DNA of 64,000 bases from Brevibacterium sp. 'Marine' (GTDB taxonomy: Bacteria; Actinomycetota; Actinomycetes; Actinomycetales; Brevibacteriaceae): contig NZ_CP051626.1 of assembly GCF_012844365.1 (NCBI RefSeq), positions 434,001 to 498,000 of the forward strand, read 5' to 3'. The notes under the pieces were generated by a model. It saw only the letters and a list, made by a program, of their open reading frames with translations. It was not told the origin of the DNA and did not search any database. Below are positions 1 to 8,498 of the stretch, piece by piece (position 1 is the stretch's first letter; each line of letters opens with the position of its first letter). Both the position numbers and the translations under genes were made by a program.

Positions 1-98
1 ACTTCGTCATCTCCGACGACGACATGAGCACACTGCGCGGTCTCGAGCAGAGCGACTACGGCGAGTTCGCCGCCTTCCCCGTCTACAGCGGCAAGTGA
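1..98 (+). CDS. C-terminal fragment, probable aldo/keto reductase
   Basis: Only the last 31 codons are in the window, ending in TGA at 96-98. The fragment has an acidic ISDDDM stretch followed by a leucine-rich helix, which resembles the C-terminal ...S.eDM..L.. segment of NADPH-dependent aldo/keto reductases. The catalytic barrel lies outside the window, so the call rests on this tail alone. The next gene starts about 50 bp downstream on the same strand, so the two may be co-transcribed. Confidence 0.45.
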   Translation, partial: FVISDDDMSTLRGLEQSDYGEFAAFPVYSGK

Positions 99-151
99 CC
101 GGACAGGATGCGCACACCATGACAGAGAACTCAGAGAACGGAGGATCCGGG

Positions 152-493
152 ATGAGCGAGAGCACGGAAGAGTCGGCAACAGGGTGGACCGGAGGACAGC
201 GAGCATTCGGGGACTTCGCCCCGGGCCTGGTCCACTACACGGACCGAGTCCTCTTCGACGAAGTCTGGGAACGCGAAGGCCTGAGCAAACGCGATCGCAG
301 CATGATCACCGTCGCAGCCCTCGTGGCGACCGGGAAGATGGAGCAGCTGGCCTTCCACCTCGACTTCGCTCGGCAGAACGGATGCACCGAGGATGAGCTC
401 AAGGAAGCGATCACTCAGTTGGCCTTCTACGCCGGCTGGCCCAACGGGATGGGAGCGATGTCGGTCGCGAAGCAGGTCTTCACCGACGATTGA
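152..493 (+). CDS. carboxymuconolactone decarboxylase (CMD/AhpD-like) family protein
   Basis: A 113-residue protein, the usual size for a single CMD domain. The helical core with the segments RDRSMITVAALVA, FHLDFARQNGCTEDEL and ITQLAFYAGWP is typical of the family. The AhpD-type CxxC pair is absent; one Cys and one His lie in the FHLDFARQNGC segment. The ATG at 152 is chosen because GGAGG lies about 7 nt upstream; an in-frame ATG at 119 has no such site. Family members include gamma-carboxymuconolactone decarboxylase and peroxidase-like proteins. The nearby beta-ketoadipate genes suggest an aromatic-catabolism link, but the substrate is unknown. Confidence 0.85.
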   Translation: MSESTEESATGWTGGQRAFGDFAPGLVHYTDRVLFDEVWEREGLSKRDRSMITVAALVATGKMEQLAFHLDFARQNGCTEDELKEAITQLAFYAGWPNGMGAMSVAKQVFTDD

Positions 494-504
494 GGAGGAA
501 AACC

Positions 505-882
505 ATGAACGAATGGTCAACAGAGATCAGTGAGGCGATCGGAGACAACGACGATTTCCACATCGCCGTCTACCACGCCGACGGACACACGACCGGAACC
601 CTGACCTGGATCTGGTCGGTCGTCGTCGACGGCCGGGTCTTCGTCCGTGCCTACAACGGCACCGACGGCAAGTGGTACCGGTCGGCGCTGGAGCAGCGGT
701 TCGGCAGAATCAGCGCGGCCGGACAGGAGTACGAGGTCGAATTCGAGCCGATCGACGATGCCGAGCTGGGCGCCCGCATCGACTCCGCCTACGAGGCGAA
801 GTACGCGGGCAGCCCCTACCTTCCCCCGATGGTGGCCGCCGGCCCGAAGGCGGCGACGGTCGAGGTCGCTCCGCGCGATTGA
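505..882 (+). CDS. DUF2255 family protein
   Basis: A 125-residue protein with the pattern TLTWIWSVVVDGRVFVRAYNG then WYRSAL, typical of DUF2255, a small split-barrel family that resembles flavin- or F420-binding proteins. The ATG at 505 follows AGGAGG with a 6-nt gap; a TTG at 490 is less likely because it precedes that site. It begins 11 bp after the CMD gene, so the two form an operon. Biochemical role unknown. Confidence 0.75.
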   Translation: MNEWSTEISEAIGDNDDFHIAVYHADGHTTGTLTWIWSVVVDGRVFVRAYNGTDGKWYRSALEQRFGRISAAGQEYEVEFEPIDDAELGARIDSAYEAKYAGSPYLPPMVAAGPKAATVEVAPRD

Positions 883-1022
883 TGCCCCGCCTCGAGGGAG
901 GACGAGGGATGCGATCGCCCCTGCCTCGACGAGGTGGACGAGAGGGTACCTCGCGGATAGGTGTCGGCTTCTGGATGGTGATTGCGGCGGACCGCTGATC
1001 GTGGCCCGCCGCAGGAGAGTGA

Positions 1023-1083
1023 GAGTTCCGGACGATCCGTGCGGGAAATGGGTGTCTGTTCCCGCACGGATCGTCCGGAACTC
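1023..1083. terminator. long perfect inverted repeat between convergent genes
   Basis: Two 25-bp arms (1023-1047 and 1059-1083) are exact reverse complements around an 11-nt loop. The element lies between the ends of the DUF2255 gene (+) and the thiolase gene (-). It has no U-tract, so it would act by stem strength or as a 3'-end stabiliser; the bidirectional terminator role is inferred from position. Confidence 0.65.
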
Positions 1084-1116
1084 GGGGCTGGCGGGTCGGA
1101 TCGTCTGGTGAAGAAC

Positions 1117-2340
1117 TCAGGCGACGCGTTCGAAGACGGCGGCCATGCCCTGGCCTCCGCCGATGCACATGGTCTCGAGGCCGTAGCGCGATTCGCGGCG
1201 ATCCATCTCGCGCAGCAGGGTGGCGAGGATGCGCCCACCGGTCGCGCCGACCGGGTGGCCCAGTGAGATGCCCGAGCCGTTGACGTTGAGACGCTCGGCG
1301 AAGTCGGACTCCGTGAGTTTCCACTCGGTCGTGCAGGCGAGCACCTGAGCCGCGAATGCCTCGTTGAGTTCGATGAGGTCGATATCGCCGAGTTCGAGCC
1401 CAGCCCGTTCCAGTGCCTTGGCCGTGGCGGGCACCGGACCGATGCCCATCGTCTTCGGCGGCACTCCGGCCACGGCCCAGCTACGCATGCGGGCGAAGAC
1501 CCGCAGACCGAGTTCGGCGGCCTTGGCGGCGGTGGTGACGATGCACAGCGCGGCGCCGTCGTTCTGACCCGAGGCATTGCCGGCCGTCACCGTGGCCTCA
1601 GAGTCGGACTTCCCGAGCATCGGCTTGAGCTTTGCGAGCTTCTCCACCGTCGATCCGGGACGGATGTGCTCATCGGTCGTGATGACCTGTTCGGGGGTCT
1701 TCCGGGTGGCCGGCAGCGTGATCGGCACGATCTCGTCGGCGAACTTCCCCTCTTCCGTCGCCGAGGCGGCCCGACGGTGCGATTCCACCGCGTAGGCGTC
1801 CTGGTCCTCCCGTGAGATCTTGTACTCCCGACGCAGGTTCTCTGCGGTTTCGATCATTCCGCCGGGCACAGGGTAGTCGTCGCCGCCGGCGGTGAGGCGG
1901 CCGCGGACGAGACCGTCCTTGAGCTCGATGTTGCCGCCCTTGACACCCCAGCGGATCTCCTCGTTGAAGAACGGTGCACGGCTCATCGACTCGACGCCGC
2001 CGGCGACGACGAGGTCGGCGAAGCCGGCCGAGATCATCGCGTGGGCATCGGCGATCGCCTGCAGGCCGGAGCCGCAGCGACGGTCGACCTGGCGGCCGGG
2101 AACGGTGATCGGCAGTCCCGCATTGAGGGCCACGACGCGGCCGATCGCCGGAGTCTCCATGTGCGGATAGCAGTTGCCGAGGACGACATCCTCAATGGCC
2201 TCACCCGGCAGGTCGGTCTTCTCCAGCAGTGCTGTCAGGACCTGTCGGCCGAGCTCCTCATGCGGAACGTTCTTGAACTGTCCGCCGAATCCGCCCACAG
2301 GGGAGCGGAGAGGTTCGCAGATGACGATGTCTTCGGACAC
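1117..2340 (-). CDS. pcaF: acetyl-CoA C-acyltransferase (thiolase), probably 3-oxoadipyl-CoA thiolase
   Basis: A 407-residue thiolase, normal length for the family. The nucleophilic Cys is at residue 89 (DRRCGSGLQA); the GHPVGATGG histidine motif and the C-terminal CIGGGQGMA cysteine motif are present. Family chemistry is thiolytic cleavage of 3-oxoacyl-CoA. The neighbouring CatI/CatJ pair, separated only by a LysR gene, makes 3-oxoadipyl-CoA to succinyl-CoA plus acetyl-CoA the likely reaction. A general acetyl-CoA acetyltransferase is the alternative. The start is preceded by GGGAG. Confidence 0.8.
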   Translation of the reverse strand: MSEDIVICEPLRSPVGGFGGQFKNVPHEELGRQVLTALLEKTDLPGEAIEDVVLGNCYPHMETPAIGRVVALNAGLPITVPGRQVDRRCGSGLQAIADAHAMISAGFADLVVAGGVESMSRAPFFNEEIRWGVKGGNIELKDGLVRGRLTAGGDDYPVPGGMIETAENLRREYKISREDQDAYAVESHRRAASATEEGKFADEIVPITLPATRKTPEQVITTDEHIRPGSTVEKLAKLKPMLGKSDSEATVTAGNASGQNDGAALCIVTTAAKAAELGLRVFARMRSWAVAGVPPKTMGIGPVPATAKALERAGLELGDIDLIELNEAFAAQVLACTTEWKLTESDFAERLNVNGSGISLGHPVGATGGRILATLLREMDRRESRYGLETMCIGGGQGMAAVFERVA

Positions 2341-2605
2341 AGAGTCTCCCTTTGAGTTGCTGTCGAGCCGTCCGACTGCGGCAGCCGCGGCACCGACACA
2401 ATCGGCATCACTGCCGATACTGATATCAATACGTTCTGATTTATGAACATATCCGAATGGATTGAGGCTGACAAGGGGCGTCTCAATGAATGGTCGGCCG
2501 GGCCTGCGGCGCGGAGTGCCTTGAGCGCGATCGTTTCGGCGCGAACGACGGGTTCAGCGTGGCTCAGCCGGCGAATTTGAGGGCTCGGCCGACGATGTGC
2601 CTGGC

Positions 2606-3499
2606 TCAGCGGACGGTCGGCAGGACCGCCTCGGCGACATCGAGGACCGTGTTCAGGGCTGCGTCCTGCTGGTCGAGGCGGTACGCGAGGTGCAGCTGGG
2701 TGGCCTCATTCGGGAGGTCGAGCGGCACTGCGGAGACCCGCGAATCGTAGCCGGCGGCGACGGAGTCGAACGTGATCGTCACGCCCATCCCGGCGGCTAC
2801 AAGCGCGGAGATCGACTGCGAGTCGGGGGCCTCCTGGACTGTGCGCGGGCTGAATCCGGCATCGAGACACAGGCGCATGGCGGTTTCGCGCAGGTTCGAA
2901 TTCGGCCGCGCGGGCAGGAGCACGAAGGGCTCGTCGGCGAGCTCTGCGACGGTGATCTTCTTCCGACCCGCCAGGCGGTGGGTGCTCGGCATGGCGACGC
3001 ATGGGCGCTCGACGGCCACGGGGCGGCCGGCGATGAGCGGGGGCCGCCGGCGCCAGCGAACCAGGGCGAGGTCGAGAGTGCCGTCCATGATCCTCTCGAG
3101 GCCTTCGTCGGCATAGACCGTCGACTCGAGGTGGAAGGTGATTCCGGGGTTGCGATCGTGTGAGGCCGCCACGAGGGTGGCGGCGAGGTCGCGGGACGAG
3201 GGGTGTGAATAGCCGAAGCGAACGCGTCCGACCTCACCGCTGGAGGAGCGGTGGACGGATTCGATGGCGGCCTGCTGGGTGGCGAGCATGTGCTTGGCCG
3301 GTTCGAGCAGCGCCTCACCGGCGGGGGAGAGGCTGACCGAGCGGGTCGTGCGTTGGAACAGTGAGGAGCCGAGCTCGGTCTCCAGGGAGCGGATGGTGCG
3401 GCTCAGCGGAGGCTGAGCCATGCCGAGGCGTTCGGCGGCGCGGCCGAAGTGGAGTTCCTCGGCGACGGCGACGAAGGCGCGGATCTGCTGCAGCTCCAC
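2606..3499 (-). CDS. LysR-family transcriptional regulator
   Basis: A 297-residue protein with an N-terminal winged helix-turn-helix (residues 1-60, including AERLGMAQPPLSRTIRSLE) and a substrate-binding domain typical of the CatR/BenM branch. The start is GTG at 3499, with AGGAG about 6 nt upstream. It lies between the thiolase gene (same strand) and the divergent catIJ genes, so it probably controls the beta-ketoadipate steps in response to a pathway intermediate. The inverted repeat at 3539-3562 in the divergent promoter region is the likely binding site. Confidence 0.85.
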   Translation of the reverse strand: MELQQIRAFVAVAEELHFGRAAERLGMAQPPLSRTIRSLETELGSSLFQRTTRSVSLSPAGEALLEPAKHMLATQQAAIESVHRSSSGEVGRVRFGYSHPSSRDLAATLVAASHDRNPGITFHLESTVYADEGLERIMDGTLDLALVRWRRRPPLIAGRPVAVERPCVAMPSTHRLAGRKKITVAELADEPFVLLPARPNSNLRETAMRLCLDAGFSPRTVQEAPDSQSISALVAAGMGVTITFDSVAAGYDSRVSAVPLDLPNEATQLHLAYRLDQQDAALNTVLDVAEAVLPTVR

Positions 3500-3538
3500 A
3501 ATGGTCTCCTGTATCAGGCGGTCCGGGCGAATGCCTTA

Positions 3539-3562
3539 ATTATTGCATGAATTGACAATAAT
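3539..3562. promoter_or_regulatory. inverted repeat in the lysR-catI divergent region, probable LysR operator
   Basis: Arms ATTATTG (3539-3545) and CAATAAT (3556-3562) are perfect reverse complements with a 10-bp spacer. They lie 40 bp from the regulator start and about 50 bp from the catI start, inside an AT-rich stretch of otherwise GC-rich DNA. A TTGACA hexamer (3552-3557) overlaps the right arm. Binding by the adjacent LysR protein is inferred. Confidence 0.55.
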
Positions 3563-3609
3563 CATAGAGTTGTTTTGCGGATTTCGGTAATTGCTATAGC
3601 CTGCGAACC

Positions 3610-4599
3610 ATGGACAGTGACACAGTCGTCAGTTTGCCCGAGGCCATCGGACGCTTCGTCGAGAACGGAGCCACGGTGGCGCTCGAAGGGTTCTCCCACC
3701 TTATCCCGTTCGCCGCCGGGCACGAGATCATCCGGCAGGGAATCTCCGGACTCACCTTCTTTCGGCTCACCCCCGATCTGCTCAGCGACATGATGATCGC
3801 CGCCGACTGCGTCGATCGCCTCGTCTGCTCGTTCTTCGCCTCCGGTTCGGCGGGCAGCCTCTACGAGGTGCGTCGTCGCATCGAATCGGCTGACCCGCGG
3901 CCGCTCGCGGTCGACGAGTACTCACATCACGCGATGACCCTGCGCTATCACGCCGGAGCCGCTCGGCTGCCGTTCGCCCCGATCGCCTCCTTCGTCGGGT
4001 CCGACATCCCCGGCATCAACCCGGACATCCGCTCCGTCGTCGACCCGTACTCGGGCAGGAAGACGTACGTCGTGCCGCCGCTCAACCCCGATGTCACGAT
4101 CATCCATGCCCAGCGCGCCGACCGGCACGGCAACGTCCAGATCTGGGGCATCACAGGCACTCAGCAGGAAGCCGTGTATGCGGCTGACCATGTCATCGTC
4201 ACGGTCGAGGAGATCGTCGACGACAAGGTCGTCCGCTCCGATCCGAATCGCACCCTCATCCCCGCCCACGCCGTCGACGTGGTGTGCGAGGTGCGGACCG
4301 GGGCGCACCCGTCATATGTGCAGGGCTCCTACGACCGCGACAATGCCTTCTACCGCGAATGGACCGCGATCTCGAAGGACCCCGCCAGGCTGCAGGAGTG
4401 GCTCGATGCCCATGTTCGCGGCACCCGCGACCACGCCGACTATCTCGACTCGATCGGTCACGATCGCCTCCGCGGTCTGCTCGTGGATCCGCGCCCCTCG
4501 GGCGCGGTCGATTACGGACGCCGTGCCCAACAAGGCACTGTCCAACAAGGCGCTGCCCAACTCGGCCGTGCCCGACTCGGCGAAGGGACCGTGAAATGA
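3610..4599 (+). CDS. catI: 3-oxoadipate CoA-transferase alpha subunit (CatI type)
   Basis: A 329-residue CoA-transferase subunit. The N-terminal stretch VALEGFSHLIPFAAGHEIIR, then LPFAPIASFVGSD and later ADRHGNVQIWG, TVEEIVDD and GAHPSYVQG, match the CatI branch rather than the shorter PcaI. The product transfers CoA from succinyl-CoA to 3-oxoadipate together with CatJ. No ribosome-binding site precedes the ATG; a TATAGC hexamer at 3595-3600 suggests a very short leader. The last 25 residues come from a degenerate 15-bp tandem repeat. The stop overlaps the catJ start by 4 bp. IpdA-like steroid-ring enzymes are related and cannot be fully excluded. Confidence 0.78.
   Translation: MDSDTVVSLPEAIGRFVENGATVALEGFSHLIPFAAGHEIIRQGISGLTFFRLTPDLLSDMMIAADCVDRLVCSFFASGSAGSLYEVRRRIESADPRPLAVDEYSHHAMTLRYHAGAARLPFAPIASFVGSDIPGINPDIRSVVDPYSGRKTYVVPPLNPDVTIIHAQRADRHGNVQIWGITGTQQEAVYAADHVIVTVEEIVDDKVVRSDPNRTLIPAHAVDVVCEVRTGAHPSYVQGSYDRDNAFYREWTAISKDPARLQEWLDAHVRGTRDHADYLDSIGHDRLRGLLVDPRPSGAVDYGRRAQQGTVQQGAAQLGRARLGEGTVK
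4522..4581 (+). repeat. four degenerate 15-bp tandem repeats in the catI 3' end
   Basis: Four consecutive 15-bp units start at 4522, 4537, 4552 and 4567, with consensus close to CGTGCCCAACAAGGC. They add five residues each (RAQQG, TVQQG, AAQLG, RARLG) to the C-terminus of CatI just before the catJ start. The tail is probably dispensable and looks like a recent expansion. Confidence 0.75.
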
Positions 4600-5378
4600 G
4601 CGCCGCCTCGGCGAAGGACTTCACCGAAACCGAACTCATCGTCTGCGCGGCCGCGAAGATGCTCGCTCGCAGCCGCACCGTCTTCGCCGGCGTCGGGCTG
4701 CCCACGCTGGCCGTCGACCTCGCCCACCGCACGGTCAATCCGGCCATCCAGCTCATCTACGAATCCGGGGTCGCCGGCGCGCACCCCGAATCGATGGCCG
4801 AGGGCATCGCGGACTCCGTCGTCGTCTCCGGCGCCGAGGCGGTCGTCAACATGCATGCCCTCTTCGGCTACGTACTCCAAGGTGGGAACGTCGACGTCGG
4901 CTTCCTCGGCGCGGCGCAGGTTGACCGGTACGGTTCGCTCAACACCACCGTCATCGGCGACTGGGACTCTCCGACAGTGCGCCTGCCCGGGTCGGGCGGG
5001 GCCGCGGACATCATGGCGGGCGCCGGGGAGGTCTTCGTCGTCCTCCGCCGCCACGATCCGGCCGCTTTCCCCGCCGAACTCGACTTCGTCACCTCGGCCT
5101 CGCCGGTGCGCGCGGCCGAGCAGCCGGACTTCATCCAACCGCGCGGATTCGGCGTCTCCACCGTCATCACCCCGCTGGGGATACTGCGGCGGCGTGAGCG
5201 CCTCGGCGAGCTCGAACTCACCGAGGTCCATCCCGGAGTCACGGTCGAGCAGGTGCAGGAGGCGACCGGCTGGGACCTCGCCGTCGCCGAGGATGTCCAG
5301 CAGACCCAGGCGCCGACGGCCGAGGAGGTCCGGCTGCTCCGCGACGAGATCGACACGGTCCGCCTCTACCTGCGCTGA
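4596..5378 (+). CDS. catJ: 3-oxoadipate CoA-transferase beta subunit (CatJ type)
   Basis: A 260-residue protein with family segments FAGVGLPTLAVDLA, LIYESGVAGA, LQGGNVDVGFLGAAQVDRYG and LNTTVIGDW. The catalytic-glutamate region (YESG) of class I CoA-transferases is present. The ATG overlaps the catI stop as ATGA, so translation is coupled and subunit ratio should be 1:1. Length matches CatJ. With CatI it activates 3-oxoadipate, feeding the thiolase encoded at 1117-2340. Confidence 0.8.
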   Translation: MSAASAKDFTETELIVCAAAKMLARSRTVFAGVGLPTLAVDLAHRTVNPAIQLIYESGVAGAHPESMAEGIADSVVVSGAEAVVNMHALFGYVLQGGNVDVGFLGAAQVDRYGSLNTTVIGDWDSPTVRLPGSGGAADIMAGAGEVFVVLRRHDPAAFPAELDFVTSASPVRAAEQPDFIQPRGFGVSTVITPLGILRRRERLGELELTEVHPGVTVEQVQEATGWDLAVAEDVQQTQAPTAEEVRLLRDEIDTVRLYLR

Positions 5379-5421
5379 GGCTGGCACGGGGCGCTGGCAC
5401 CTGCCCGAGGACACCAGCGTC

Positions 5422-5485
5422 ACGGCACTGTTCACGACAAATAGCACAGTTTTAAAAATGTGCTATTCGTCGTGAACAGTGCCGT
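5422..5485. terminator. 64-bp near-perfect palindrome, bidirectional terminator
   Basis: Two 32-nt arms (5422-5453 and 5454-5485) meet with no loop and differ at only two positions. The centre is AT-rich (TTTT then AAAAA), and the structure lies 43 bp after the catJ stop, facing the minus-strand transporter gene. A stem this long can end transcripts from both sides. Confidence 0.75.
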
Positions 5486-5555
5486 AAGCTTCTTCGGCTG
5501 ATTGCCCCCGTCGATAGCCTCCTGACCTCTTACACCTAGCAGACCGCGCAATGCG

Positions 5556-5592
5556 ATGCGGCCCCGAGTCCGTGGTGGACTCGGGGCCGCAT
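5556..5592. terminator. perfect 16-bp hairpin downstream of the MHS transporter gene
   Basis: Arms 5556-5571 and 5577-5592 are exact reverse complements around the loop GTGGT. It lies about 80 bp beyond the stop of the minus-strand transporter gene. There is no U-tract, so terminator function is inferred from position and stem strength. Confidence 0.6.
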
Positions 5593-5595
5593 GGC

Positions 5596-5671
5596 TATCG
5601 AGGCAGGGGCCGCATCGTTGTTGAGGCCATCGTTATCGAGGCCGGGGCCTCATCGTCGTCGAGGCTGAAGC
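5596..5671. repeat. two degenerate 38-bp tandem units abutting the transporter stop codon
   Basis: Unit 1 starts at 5596 and unit 2 at 5634, both beginning TATCGAGGC and continuing with a GGGGCC.CATCGT pattern. The array ends one base before the stop codon of the minus-strand gene at 5673. Similar placement is seen at 53564-53701 and 63107-63154. Confidence 0.55.
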
Positions 5672-5672
5672 C

Positions 5673-7190
5673 TCAGGGAGTGACGGGGGCGCGCGCCGGT
5701 GCAGATTCGGAGCCCGCGCCTGTGGTGTCGGCGGCCGACACGGAATCACTGGTGCCGACCGCGTCCGCGGAGTCGGCGGCCGGAGCGGAGGCGGTCGCGC
5801 CAGGCACACCCTTCGAGTCGGCGTCGCGTTCGGCCTTCACGGCGGCGCGGGCTGCGGCGAATTCCGCCTCGTCGGCGGCTTCAGCCTTTGAACTCTCGCT
5901 CGCCGTCCAGCCGGTCTTGTTCAGCAGGATGAGCGTGCAGACGAGGGAGACGAGCGCATAGCCGGCGCTGAGGATCGCCACCGGAACGATGGATCCCGAG
6001 CTCGTGTACATCCACTGTGCGGCCGCGGCGGTGCCGCCGCCCACGGTCATCGAGCACAGCTGGTAGGCCAGCGAGATTCCCGTGTACCGGACCCGCGTGG
6101 GGAACGCCCGGGCGATGATGCCGCCGATGCCGGCGTAGAACAGCGAGTGCGGAACGGTCGCAGCGGCCATGGCAGCCAGTGCGATGCCGGGATGACCGAG
6201 TTCGATCGCGAAGAACATGAGCGGCATTAGGACGAACTCCGGCACGATGATCCAGAAGATCGCCTTGCGCATGTCCTTGACGCGGTCGAGGATGATCGCG
6301 CCGAACGGTTGGACGATGAACTGCACGACGAGCGCGATGGTGACGATGCCGAGGAAGGTCGACGAGCTGTAGCCCCACGAGTGGGTGGAGTCCGTCGCCC
6401 ACGCGGTCGCGAATGTCGTCTTGAGGTAGGTGACCTGGATGAGCGGCAGCGCACCGGCGCCGAGGAGGATGAGCACCCAGTGCTTCTTGATCGCCTCGAG
6501 TGCGGGGACCTTGACGACAGCGTCCTTCTGCTTGACGACCTTCATGTTCTCCGGCTCTTCGAGCTTGAGGCGGATGACGAGACCGATGACGATGAGGAAG
6601 ATCGAGGCGAGGAACGCGATCCTCCAGCCGAAGAGGAGGAACTGCGGGGTCGGCATGAGTGCGAGGACGAAGAACATGCCCGAGGAGATGAGGTTTCCTG
6701 CCGGCGATCCCTGCTGGGCGAAGGCCGAATACAGGACGCCCTTGCCCTTCGGGGCGTTCTCGCTGGCGATGAGCACGGAACCGCCCCATTCGCCGCCGAC
6801 GGCGATGCCCTGGAGGATGCGCAGGCCGGTGAGGAGGATCGGAGCGGCGATGCCGATGGTCGCGTACCCGGGCAACAGGCCGACGAGGAACGACGCCGCA
6901 CCCATCATCACAAGGGTGACGACAAGTGTCTTCTTGCGTCCGTACTTGTCACCGAAGTGGCCGAAGATGATGCCGCCGAGCGGACGTGCGAGGAAGCCCG
7001 CCCACATCGTGACGAAGGAGAGCAGTGTGCCGACGCCGGCGGGCAGGGTGTCGGGGAAGAAGACGTGCCCGAACACCAACGCCGAGGCGGTGCCGTAGAT
7101 GTAGAAGTCGTACCACTCGATGGTGGTTCCGATGAACGATGCGATGCCGGCTTTGCGGGCACGTTTCGCGGTGTTGACGGAGTCAGACAT
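5673..7190 (-). CDS. MHS-family MFS transporter (metabolite:H+ symporter)
   Basis: A 505-residue membrane protein of the shikimate/proline-betaine (MHS) branch of the MFS. The N-terminus IASFIGTTIEWYDFYIYGTA and the cytoplasmic loop GHFGDKYGRKK are signatures; twelve membrane segments are expected. The last ~60 residues, from about 445, form an Ala/Ser/Asp-rich tail not needed for transport. GAGAGGAA precedes the ATG. The LysR gene upstream on the same strand and the acyl-CoA genes beyond it suggest uptake of an organic acid used by that cluster. The substrate is not determined by the sequence. Confidence 0.85.
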   Translation of the reverse strand: MSDSVNTAKRARKAGIASFIGTTIEWYDFYIYGTASALVFGHVFFPDTLPAGVGTLLSFVTMWAGFLARPLGGIIFGHFGDKYGRKKTLVVTLVMMGAASFLVGLLPGYATIGIAAPILLTGLRILQGIAVGGEWGGSVLIASENAPKGKGVLYSAFAQQGSPAGNLISSGMFFVLALMPTPQFLLFGWRIAFLASIFLIVIGLVIRLKLEEPENMKVVKQKDAVVKVPALEAIKKHWVLILLGAGALPLIQVTYLKTTFATAWATDSTHSWGYSSSTFLGIVTIALVVQFIVQPFGAIILDRVKDMRKAIFWIIVPEFVLMPLMFFAIELGHPGIALAAMAAATVPHSLFYAGIGGIIARAFPTRVRYTGISLAYQLCSMTVGGGTAAAAQWMYTSSGSIVPVAILSAGYALVSLVCTLILLNKTGWTASESSKAEAADEAEFAAARAAVKAERDADSKGVPGATASAPAADSADAVGTSDSVSAADTTGAGSESAPARAPVTP

Positions 7191-7506
7191 GCGATTCCTC
7201 TCAGGTGGAGCGTCATTGCGCCGACCGATGCCACGCGTTGCTGACGTGGTATAGGTGCTCGTTCACCGTAAGTTGCCCGTGTGGGCCGTGCAAACACTAT
7301 TTGGTTATACCTTCATAACCCGCAGTGATGCTGGAGCTGAATTCCCTGATCTACTGCGGCCTACCGGCCCGTAGAGCGGGAGGGGAGAATTTTTGCTGAT
7401 ACCAGTCCCGAACACGCAGGAAGTCATTGTTGCCAGATGGGTATCAGAGTGCGAAATCGGGTTCGCCGAGGCGGCTGTGGACACCCGTGAGACGGGACTC
7501 GGTTCC
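7191..7506. other. 316-bp non-coding region before the transporter gene
   Basis: No credible gene is seen. Besides the operator-like repeat at 7303-7320, CTGATACC (7396-7403) and GGTATCAG (7440-7447) form a second inverted pair with a 36-nt spacer. The region must hold the transporter promoter and the 3' end of the upstream LysR transcript. Confidence 0.5.
7303..7320. promoter_or_regulatory. inverted repeat GGTTAT/ATAACC, possible LysR site
   Basis: GGTTAT (7303-7308) and ATAACC (7315-7320) are perfect complements across ACCTTC. The site lies about 115 bp upstream of the transporter ATG. The TTAT/ATAA core resembles the TTATC/GATAA site next to the LysR gene at 7507-8409, so both may be bound by that protein. 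Confidence 0.45.
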
Positions 7507-8409
7507 TCAGTCGGCGACCGGGTCGGCGAGTGATTCCGAGGCGATGACGAGGGCGAGGGCGAGGTCGCCGATGAGTGTGGACTGATCCTCCCGGCGAACG
7601 GTGATCCACGCCTGCGGAGCATTCGGACGAGTGCCGACGCGGGTGAAGGTCAGTCGCTCATCGCCGTGGTAGCTGCGGGCCACCGGTGAGGGGACGAGGG
7701 AGACGCCGAGTCCGTGAGCGACCATCTCGACGGCGGCCGACCAGCTGGCCGTCCGATGGTGGATCTGCGGTTCGAAGCCGTGTGTGCGGCAGATGCCCAC
7801 GACGGTGTCGTGGTAGATCGGGGATGCGCTCTTGCGGAAGATGACGAACGGGGAGTCGACCGCCTCGGCGATGGTGGTGATCGGCGATCCCGCCGGAGCG
7901 CACAGCCAGAACGACTCCCGGGCCGCCGGAGTGCAGACGACGCCGGGGTGCTGGAGAGGCATGTGGCCGCAGGCGATGTCGATGTCGTGGCCGAGCAGCA
8001 TGTCCGACTGCGCCGCCGAGGTGGCTTCCTCGGTGGTGACGAGGATGTCCGGATGCGTCGCGGAGAAGTCCGTGATCGTCTGCGGCAGGCCACGGTGGAG
8101 GAAGGTGGCCACGGTGCCGATCGAGATAGACGTCGGTGCCCCGGTGTTCACGGCCGCCGCGTACTCGTTGAATCGATGGGCTGCCCCGACGGCAGACTTC
8201 GCATAGGGCAGCAGCGCCTCTCCCGCCGCGGTCAGCTTCGTCACGGGACTGCGATGGAACAGCGGTTTGCCGACGAAGTCCTCGAGCCTCTTGAGCTCGG
8301 CGCTCAACGCCGGCTGGGAGATGTTCACCGCGTCGGCGGCGAGCTGGAACTTGCCGTGCTCGGCCAGGGCGATGAAGTACTGGAGACGCTTGAGACTCGG
8401 TTCAGCCAT
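7507..8409 (-). CDS. LysR-family transcriptional regulator
   Basis: A 300-residue LysR protein: winged HTH at residues 1-65 (AADAVNISQPALSAELKRLE) followed by an effector-binding domain. It lies between the MHS transporter (same strand) and the divergent acyl-CoA dehydrogenase/CoA-transferase operon, and is the likely regulator of both. A T-N11-A palindrome is present in the 89-bp divergent gap. The inducer is unknown. Confidence 0.85.
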   Translation of the reverse strand: MAEPSLKRLQYFIALAEHGKFQLAADAVNISQPALSAELKRLEDFVGKPLFHRSPVTKLTAAGEALLPYAKSAVGAAHRFNEYAAAVNTGAPTSISIGTVATFLHRGLPQTITDFSATHPDILVTTEEATSAAQSDMLLGHDIDIACGHMPLQHPGVVCTPAARESFWLCAPAGSPITTIAEAVDSPFVIFRKSASPIYHDTVVGICRTHGFEPQIHHRTASWSAAVEMVAHGLGVSLVPSPVARSYHGDERLTFTRVGTRPNAPQAWITVRREDQSTLIGDLALALVIASESLADPVAD

Positions 8410-8418
8410 AACCGAAGA

Positions 8419-8431
8419 TTATCAGGGATAA
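8419..8431. promoter_or_regulatory. T-N11-A palindrome, LysR operator
   Basis: The 13-bp sequence TTATCAGGGATAA is a perfect palindrome around AGG and exactly fits the T-N11-A rule for LysR boxes. It lies 10 bp from the regulator start and about 70 bp from the divergent acyl-CoA dehydrogenase start, as expected for autoregulation with divergent activation. Confidence 0.55.
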
Positions 8432-8498
8432 GAGAAATGTCTTTGTCAATTGCAGATTCTCGGGCATACCGTCGAAGAAAGCATCAAAGGAGATTATC

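Noticed and set aside
4284..4595. Earlier in-frame starts for catJ
   Set aside because: The frame is open upstream, but it overlaps catI fully there; the family N-terminus and the ATGA overlap fix the start at 4596.
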